The notes under the pieces: generated by a model
What the model saw: the letters and a program-made list of their open reading frames with translations, nothing else
What the model was told of the DNA's origin: nothing
Databases searched by the model: none
Program-made: the position numbers and the translations under genes
From: Entrophospora sp. SA101
Taxonomy: Eukaryota > Glomeromycota > Glomeromycetes > Entrophosporales > Entrophosporaceae
DNA length: 17,047 nt
Assembly: GCA_958430865.1 (NCBI GenBank)
Contig: CAUDNR010001272.1
Coordinates: forward strand, 1 to 17,047
Direction: 5' to 3'
In this document: positions 9,256 to 17,047 of the stretch, piece by piece
Position numbering within the stretch: the first letter of the stretch is position 1
Layout of the letters: each line of letters starts with the position of its first letter

Positions 9256-11518
9256 ATGCAGATGCTAACAAAGGTAAAATTTTTATAATAGAATTTATGA
9301 AAAAATAATATTGATATTTGATTCAATTTATTTTACGCATGTATTTATTTATTTGTATAATATAGTTTGAATCAAAAAGTAATCGTGTAAAAGGCATAGC
9401 ATTTCATCCTAAAAGACCTTGGATTCTTGCTTCACTACATAATGGCTGCATTCAATTATGGGATTATCGAATGGGTACTCTACTAGAACGTTTTGATGAA
9501 CATGATGGTAACCAATCAATCATTAATATCAATTCATCAATTAATCAGAATTGTATTTATTTTTTAACAAATTGGACTTTGTTTTCTACTATATAGGACC
9601 TGTTCGAGGAATTGCATTTCATCCAACACAACCTTTATTTGTTTCAGGAGGCGATGATTATAAAATTAAAGTATGGAATTATAAATCTCGTAAATGTTTA
9701 TTCACATTGAATGGTCATTTGGATTATGTACGTACTGTATTCTTTCACCATGAATATCCCTGGATTCTTAGTTCTTCTGATGATCAAACAATTAGAATTT
9801 GGAATTGGCAATCTAGAAATTGTATTGCAATTTTGACTGGTCATAATCATTATGTGATGTGTGCACAATTTCACCCAAAAGAAGATTTGATTGTTTCTGC
9901 TTCATTGGATCAAACAGTAAGAGTTTGGGATATTTCAGGTATCCAATTGAAATATAATATATGGTTTGTTTCAAAAAAAATATAAAAAATATAAAAACAA
10001 AATACAGAAAAAATATAGATTTTTTTTTACTTTAATATATTCTTGATCATGGGTTAGGTCTAAGGAAAAAAAATGCTGCCCCAAGTCCAATGACTTTTGA
10101 AGATAGTTTTCAAAGATCAACAGCAGCTCAAGCAGACATGTTCGGTAGTACTGATGCAATAGTAAAATATGTTTTAGAAGGACATGATCGTGGTGTCAAT
10201 TGGGCTACATTTCACCCTACTCTCCCATTAATTGTATCTGCTGGCGATGATCGTCAAATCAAATTATGGAGAATGAATGGTATTAGGATGTTTATTAGAA
10301 TGTTTATTTATCATACACATATATATATTATTTGTATTATCATTATTATTGTTAATTTCAAAAAATGTTATTACTATCATTATTAGATACTAAGGCGTGG
10401 GAAGTTGATACATGTCGTGGTCATTATAATAATGTATCAGCAGCATTATTTCATCCAAGGCAAGAATTGATTATATCAGACGCAGAGGATAAAACTATAC
10501 GTATTTGGGATATGTCAAAAAGAACCCTTGTTCAAACTTTTCGTCGTGAGCATGATAGGTTCTGGGTATTAACGGCACATCCAGAGTTAAATCTTTTTGC
10601 AGCTGGTAAGAGATACATACTGCAAATTAGAAATTATATATACACAGGATATTTATTTAACATGCTTGCGTTATCAAATTTTAAGGTCATGATAATGGAC
10701 TTATAGTCTTCAAACTTGAAAGAGAACGTCCTGCATATGCAGTTCATCAAAATAACCTTTTCTATATTAAAGAAAAGTATCTACGAACATTTGATTTTTC
10801 AAATGGATCAGATACTTCAGTAGTTTCATTGCGTAAGATTGGTGGACAATATATTCAACCTAGATCATTATCATACAATCCTGCTGAAAGAGCTGTTATT
10901 GTGACAACGGTCAGTTAATTTGATTATTATAATAATTTATCAATAATATATGTATATATTTTATTAAATAAGCTAATGGTAAGTGATATATATGATACTT
11001 TCAGCCTGTTGACGGTGGAACTTTCGATTTGTTTCATCTGCCTAAAAATTCAAATGGTGAACCACGTGAACTTACTGGTGATGGAAAACGTGGTCCAGGA
11101 ACATCTGCAGTTTTTATAGCGAGAAATAGATTTGCTGTTTTAGACAAAACACATCAGGTAATCTTTAAATAAAATTAGTAATTTTTTTATATATATGCGT
11201 ACATGCATATATATACTTGATATTATTTTTTTTTGTTTTTTTTTTGGTAGCAAATTGAAATTCGAGATTTGTCAAATTCTACTACCAAATCTATTAAACC
11301 ACCAACTACTGTGAATGATATATTCAGTGCTGGAAGTGGCAACCTTTTACTTATGAGCACACCTACTTCAGTTATTCTTTATGATATTCAACAACGTCAA
11401 TCTGTAGCAGAAATCACTACGCCACCTGTCAAATATGTTGTATGGTCGTCTGATTATAATCAAGTTGTCTTGCTTAGCAAACATAGTATGTGGAAATTTT
11501 TTTTTAGTTCACACACAC

Positions 11519-11550
<32 letters not shown>

Positions 11551-14352
11551 AATTCTGACAAAAGTTTATATATATTTTTTTTTAAAGCAATTGTTATTGC
11601 AAATAAAACTCTTGAACAAAGTCGGTTAATTCATGAAACTATAAGGATAAAAAGTGGTGCATGGGATGACTCTGGTATTTTTATATATTCCACTTTAAAT
11701 CATATTAAATATGCGCTTCCACAAGGGTATGTTAAGTTTAATATTATTTTTTTTTATAAAGGAACAACAATATAATTAAACCTTTATACAATATATAATA
11801 TATTTATACTTATATTTATATTATACGCTGATTTTATAGTGATAGTGGTACGATCCGTACACTTGATCAGCCAATTTATTTGACAAAAATAAAAGGAAAA
11901 AATGTACATTGTCTTGATAGAGATGGTAAAACTCGTGTCATCACAATTGATCCAACTGAATATCGTTTTAAACTTTCACTTATAAAAAGAAATTATGATG
12001 AAGTTTTACAAATTATTCGTAATTCAAATCTTGTTGGACAAGCTATCATTGCCTATTTACAAAAGAAAGGTTATCCTGAGGTATGTGTTAATCTCTACCT
12101 CGCACTTTCCTTTGTTCTTTAATTGCGTATCTATCTTTTTTTGTGATATGTATTGAAATTTTTTAAATATGTATAGATTGCTTTACATTTTGTAAGAGAT
12201 GATAAAACACGTTTTGACCTTGCTATAGAATGCGGAAACATCGAAGTAGCCTTAGAAACAGCAAAAACTATGGATCGTGAAGATTGTTGGAATAAATTAG
12301 GAGAAGAAGCATTACGTCAAGGGAACCATCAGGTTTGTATTGTATTATAATATTTAATTATCATTATCATTATCGATTTTTTTTAAAACTAAAATAACAT
12401 TTATTTATTTATAAGGTTGTGGAAATGGCATATCAAAGAGTAAAAAATTTTGAACGACTTTCATTTCTTTACTTAATAACAGGAAATATCGATAAATTGA
12501 AGAACATGCAAAAAATTGCCGAAATTCGTAACGATAATATGTCAAGATTTCATAATTCGCTTTATTTGGGCGATGTTGAAGAACGTGTCAAACTATTAAA
12601 AGAAGTTGGTCAATGTATAAATCAATCCTTTTATTAATTTTACAAATAACTTTTTTTAAGAAAAAAAAATGTAAAATTATTTATTTTATTTTACATATAG
12701 TACCACTAGCATACTTGACTGCTCAAAGTCATGGTCTTACAGAGGAAGCTGAATCAATTCTGACTGCTGCTGGTTTAACATCTGAAGATGTCGTTGACTT
12801 ACCCTCAAATGGTCAATTGTTAAAACCTTCTACACCAATAATTAGACAACATGATTCAAACTGGCCATTGTTGACAGTTTCACGCTCATTCTTTGATACT
12901 GCATTCACTGCATCAACTAATAACAATTCGCTTGTTCCACCACTTACATTCACGGACGCAACAGAAGGTATTGAGGAAATCGGCGGTGATTGGGGTGGCG
13001 ATGATGAATTTGGATTCATTGCAGATGGAGATAAATCGGTAGATAATCAAGGTGATGGTGAACAGTTAGAAGAAGGTTCTGGATGGGATATTGATAATGA
13101 TCTTAGTGTTCAACTTGACGCTGAAAATAGCAAAGAACTTATTCACGGTGCACAAAGTGAATTCGTGCCCCCAACTTCGGGTACTAAAGAATCTGAATTG
13201 TGGGTTCATAATTCACCTTTAGCCGTAGATCACATTGCAGCTGGATCCTTTGAAACTGCCATGCAGGTATTTATATATTTATATTTATTTATTTATACTT
13301 GTATTTATTAGTTTAATTTTATAGATATTTAATTATATTATTTTATCAGCTTCTTAATAGACAAGTTGGCATTGTTAATTTTGAGCCTTTAAAACCTCAT
13401 TTTTTGAAAACATTCCAAGCAGCAAGAACATACTTGCCTTGTAACGTGTCATTACCACCTCTAGTTTACCATGTTCGACGTAATCCAGAAGAGTTGGAAT
13501 CTCGTAGATTTTTACCAATCCTTTCAAATACACTACAAACAATACTTGCAAACCAATTACAAGAAACTTATAAATTAACAACCACTGGCAAATTTCATGA
13601 TGCTACATTGCAATTTAAAAATATTTTACATTCAATTCTATTTATTGCGGTTTCTAAAAGAAGTGAAGTAGATGAGGTAAAAAACTTGATGATTAAATAT
13701 TAATTTATTTTAAAAAAGAAATTATTAAATATGCGCATATATATTTTTTAATAAGGTAAATCAACTTGTTGAAATTTGTCGTGAATATATAATTGGATTA
13801 TCATTGGAGCAAGCAAGACCGAAACGTCCAGATAACCCTGAAGATACCAAAAGAGGACTTGAATTAGCAGCATACTTTACACATTGCAGATTACTACCAA
13901 CACATTTACAATTGAGTCTTCGATCAGCAATGACAACAAGTTTTAGGTCAAAAAATACTATAACAGCTTCGATTTTTGCTAGAAGGTTATTAGAATTGGC
14001 ACCACCTCCAGCTGTTGCAACTCAGGTAAAATCAATAATAAAATTTTTTTTATATTTAATTTTTTTTAAAAAAATATTCATTATTCATTACTCATTATAT
14101 ATATATTAGGCTCGACAAATTTTAACAGCATCTGAGAAATCCCCACGTGATGAAATCACTATAGACTACGATCAATATAACCCTTTCGTTGTATGTGGTA
14201 TTTCATATACACCAATTTATAAAGGAAGTCAATCAGTAGAATGCCCTTATTGCCATACATCATATTTAACAGAGCATAAAGGAAAAATTTGTACAGTTTG
14301 TGAAATAGCACAAATTGATGCAAGTGCAACGGGACTTAAAGTTTTCGTGTAG
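9256..14352 (+). CDS. COPA: coatomer subunit alpha (alpha-COP), 16 exons
   Basis: Exons: 9256-9273, 9366-9507, 9597-9938, 10058-10279, 10387-10605, 10686-10909, 11005-11157, 11251-11485, 11588-11726, 11840-12080, 12177-12332, 12416-12614, 12701-13266, 13350-13676, 13756-14025, 14110-14352. All 15 introns are GT-AG and phase is kept, giving 1231 residues (human 1224). Alpha-COP is the largest COPI coat subunit (yeast Ret1) and its WD40 propeller reads KKxx/KxKxx retrieval signals. N-terminal WD40 repeats (about 1-310) show [40 protein letters not shown] and [12 protein letters not shown]. The second propeller and solenoid span about 315-780 ([48 protein letters not shown]). An acidic, Trp/Gly-rich linker lies in exon 13 ([12 protein letters not shown]). 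The C-terminal domain that binds epsilon-COP in the family has [12 protein letters not shown] and paired cysteines CPYC and CTVC (1196-1215). Start MQMLTKFESK; the ATG at 9262 is an equally possible start. Confidence 0.97.
11511..11550. repeat. (CA)n/(TA)n microsatellite in COPA intron 8
   Basis: A short CA run passes through ATACAT into about twelve TA units, all within the intron 11486-11587. It does not touch coding sequence. Confidence 0.9.
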
Positions 14353-15023
14353 ATTTTTTCTTTTTATTATTATTATTTTTAAAAAAAAAACAAGTTATAA
14401 TGTTTAAAAATGATTGTAATTAATATTATTTATGTTTATTTAATAAAAAAGTTTTTAATAGAATAATTAATACCAAACATTAAATATTCCACATGAATTA
14501 TCCTTGTCACATATTTTAATCATTATATTTATCTCCTCAAATTTATCAGTTATATGTTATAATATCTAAGCCGAATTAAAATCTATTGTTTTAAATATAT
14601 ATTAATATACAATAAATATAATGATTTTATGATAACTACTTTATACCTAAGTGTGGGAGGGGGAGTAATGGTTTGAAAACAATATGTTTACTATGTTCCT
14701 TACGTAAATTCGGAAATTCTTTATATATGACGCACACCCCAATGACACATACAGTGTGGAACCCCTTTGATTTCTTGTAAAATTTCAAACAAAATAATTT
14801 AGTAAAAATCTTTAATTCCTTCAAAAAACCATACTAATCCCATAGTAAAAGGTATTATTCCATTAATATAAGTTATTCACTCCAAATTATTACTAGTTTA
14901 AAGTTGCTTACTACTTAGTAAAGTTTAACATTCCTTACTTGGAATTTTCTAATTTCTTATGTATATATTAATATATGTAAAAAAATATAGTTATATATAA
15001 CATAATAAAATTTTTCATTCGTG
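14353..15023. other. COPA 3' flank and intergenic stretch
   Basis: No supported gene. It begins with the COPA 3' untranslated region. At 14636-14824 the minus strand carries a 62-codon open frame without family resemblance, which is not called. A short patch, GTGTGGGAGGGGGAG near 14652-14666, is unusually GC-rich for this window. The left end of the downstream transposon should lie here, but no terminal inverted repeat could be matched to the right side. Confidence 0.5.
14442..14447 (+). promoter_or_regulatory. candidate COPA polyadenylation signal AATAAA
   Basis: AATAAA lies 90 bases after the COPA stop codon, preceded by T-rich sequence and followed by an A run. The position is plausible for an mRNA 3' end. 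Confidence 0.45.
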
Positions 15024-16995
15024 ATGATTCATATCAAATTGAATGCAATGGAAATACATCAAGATTTAAACAGTTCATACATATTATGGCTAAAAGCCCC
15101 TAAAGGCATGGATCCTGATTTAGAAAGTGAAGACAAAGTATGGGTTCCATTGCTTCCTGGTTATTCAATCTTAACAAAAAAGAATAAGTTCATTCAATTA
15201 TCAATTAACATAAAAAATGACAGAGCTGCAGTATACACTTGATAATTTTGAAGCTGATCATACATTCACTAATTTGAAAGAAACAAAACATTATGATTAT
15301 ATGTTTACAACATTGAGAGATGAATTAGAAGTTAAAGGAAAATTCTCTATGCCATCATTATTAGGATTTGATAATGCTGATAATGTTATCTATTTATGTG
15401 CAAAAGTAATTGAAAAATATCCATCCTTAATAAATTTTCTTGCTCCAGTTGATGATGATGAAGATGATGAAGAGAATAATCCAAAAATACTTGCAGCTAA
15501 AAAAACTAACGAAAGGGCAACAAAAGCTATGAAATGTAAAGGAAATGAGATTAGTAATATTGTGTTAAAAAAAAATGTTCAAAAAGGAGTTCATGTTAAC
15601 TCTAAAAGCTTGTGATTGTCTCCTAAAAATACCCAAGCTCTTTTGGTATCTAACAATGGAAATGTACTTGAGTTATATCAAGCAAGACATCAAATAAAAA
15701 AAATAAAAAATAAACTAGAGTCAACATGTAGTGAAAGGGATAAAGTAGAAGAAGATGATAATAATAGTAACACAAATCATCTGGAAAGTAAAAAAGAATT
15801 GGAAAATACTGTTAATAAGATAATTGATGATAATAATTTAGGTTCAACTATATTTATGTCCACTGAGAATTATTTGAAATTGTTACTAACATTTCCTTGT
15901 AAGCAATGTGGAGAATCCAAGGTAAGCTGCAAAAGATGGGAAGTCAAGGCCTGGGGTCTTTATTTGAATGTTGCAATTTATTGTAGAATATGCAAGTATT
16001 CAACTGAGTTTACCAATGAACCAGATTGTATGAGTTACTCTAAAACTTTAGCTGCAACAGGATTAATAGCTGGATTAAATAGAAGAGAGTTGGAAACTGG
16101 ATTGGCATTTATGGGAATTACTTCTCAATCTTTCTCAAAGTCATATTTTCAGTACCAAAGGGATTATTATGATCCAATTAAAAATATGGCAAGAGAAATA
16201 ATATCATCAGCTTTGAACAAGGTAATTGAAAAATCAAATGAAGAGGGGAAAAAAACCATACCTTGTTCATTTGATGTTTCCTGGTCACATGTTCGAAATG
16301 CACCACAAGCAAGTGGAGAGTTTATTTATGATGGTTATATTGAAACTTCATGTTATAAGCCAGTAATTGCATTTTCAATTTGTGAAAATCTCACACAATA
16401 GCAAAGGAAGGAAAAAATATAACAACCCATGAAGGTAATTTTGATCAATCATGGAACATCAAATCTTGATAGATATTTTAGAAGAAATTACTCCAATTTT
16501 CAGAGAAATAATCTTCTGCTTGATATTGCCATTGATGGTGATCTAGATAGTAATAAAACCTTATCAAAATATAATATTGTAAACCAAATTTTTACTGACT
16601 TAAAGCATAAGACAAAAACAATTAGAAATAAGATAAATTGATGTCATGTGACATATTGATTAAATTATCTGATCAATTATTATAGATATCAAAAATTTGA
16701 ATTTCCAAAAAAATATGAAAATATGCACAACTATTGCATTCCCACATCTAAGAAAGATCCTGCTAAATATATATATGGATTTTCTGACTATTTTCATGGT
16801 CAAGTTATGGTCAAAGAAGAATGTCAAGAAAGTTAGAACACAATTGTAGACTGGTTACAATCCCACATTCCTGGTGTTCAGATAATAAATTTTCATATAT
16901 TTCAAAGGTATAAGATCATTAAAATGCTTATGGGGAATCATGAAAAATTGTTGAATAATAATGTTATAAATATACATGATATGGTAATTAGCTAA
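15024..16995 (+). pseudogene. broken DDE-type transposase, probably Mutator-like
   Basis: One frame (codons from 15217) carries most of the protein and is interrupted by TGA 15613, TAG 16399, TAA 16420, TGA 16639, TGA 16657 and TAG 16834. A separate 5' frame runs from ATG 15024 to TGA 15240 and may be the displaced N-terminus (YILWLKAPKGMDPDLESEDK). A zinc-binding pattern is seen: CKQC (Cys codons 15898, 15907), a further Cys at 15928, and CRIC (15982, 15991). The probable first catalytic aspartate is in CSFDVSWSHVRNAPQASGEF (codon 16273). A second acidic site is in AIDGDLDSNK (16534-16548). Between them, at 16401-16500, the conserved-looking text moves through two other frames (THEGNFDQS, then MEHQILIDILEEI) before returning, so three small indels lie in about 110 bases. 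Further family-like text runs to TAA at 16993-16995. The element cannot encode an intact enzyme. Assignment to Mutator-like rather than another DDE family is inferred from overall look and is uncertain. Confidence 0.72.
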
Positions 16996-17036
16996 TTACC
17001 GTAAATACGTAATTCGTAATTAACGTAATTAATTAC
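16983..17036. repeat. palindromic GTAATTA-rich stretch at right edge
   Basis: Positions 16983-17000 form a perfect 18-bp palindrome (GGTAATTAGCTAATTACC). It is followed by a run of related pieces: CGTAAATACGTAATTCG, then TAATTAACGTAATTAATTACC. The motif (A)CGTAATTA recurs in both orientations. This looks like a transposon end or a small palindromic array continuing past the window. It overlaps the last codons of the decayed transposase frame. Confidence 0.55.
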
Positions 17037-17047
17037 CACTTTCACTC

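Noticed and set aside
12813..13581. Minus-strand open frames opposite COPA exons 13 and 14
   Set aside because: They are antisense to coding exons with strong alpha-COP similarity and have no family resemblance.
14636..14824. 62-codon minus-strand open frame
   Set aside because: No recognisable family. It lies in the COPA 3' flank, and open frames of this size are expected by chance.

Overview
This is an AT-rich eukaryotic nuclear window with three intact, intron-dense housekeeping genes on the + strand. Their introns are short (71-119 nt), begin GT, end AG and mostly have AT-rich acceptors such as TATAG. The protein sequences, the low GC content, the simple-sequence runs and the mixed load of decayed DNA transposons suggest an early-diverging fungus. 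An arbuscular mycorrhizal (Glomeromycotina) genome would fit, but this is an inference from style and was not checked by a search.

Layout: 1-301 (-) is the N-terminal part of a mariner-type transposase that runs off the left edge. 302-1292 is non-coding sequence with a diverged direct repeat and a nested inverted repeat. 1293-2711 (+) is RRS1 (7 exons) and 3830-6666 (+) is NOC2 (11 exons); both act in large-subunit ribosome assembly in the nucleolus. 6889-8780 (-) is an unidentified, apparently decayed coding region, split by a 410-bp TA-flanked MITE with near-perfect terminal inverted repeats. 9256-14352 (+) is the coatomer alpha subunit, COPA/RET1 (16 exons, 1231 codons). 14353-15023 is 3' flank. 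15024-16995 (+) is a broken DDE-type (probably Mutator-like) transposase with several in-frame stops and frameshifts. The right edge carries a palindromic, GTAATTA-rich stretch.

The three host genes are independent transcription units and do not form an operon. RRS1 and NOC2 share a pathway (60S pre-ribosome maturation); COPA acts in COPI vesicle coats at the Golgi. Exon boundaries were set by hand from splice signals, reading phase and remembered family conservation. All three models keep phase across every junction and give proteins close to usual family lengths.

No new multi-gene system is visible. The most interesting part is the minus-strand region between NOC2 and COPA. Removing the MITE together with one TA copy joins two flanking open segments in the same reading frame, so the element appears to have landed in coding sequence. 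Four of its in-frame stops are TAG, and these can be read either as decayed glutamine codons or as intron acceptors.
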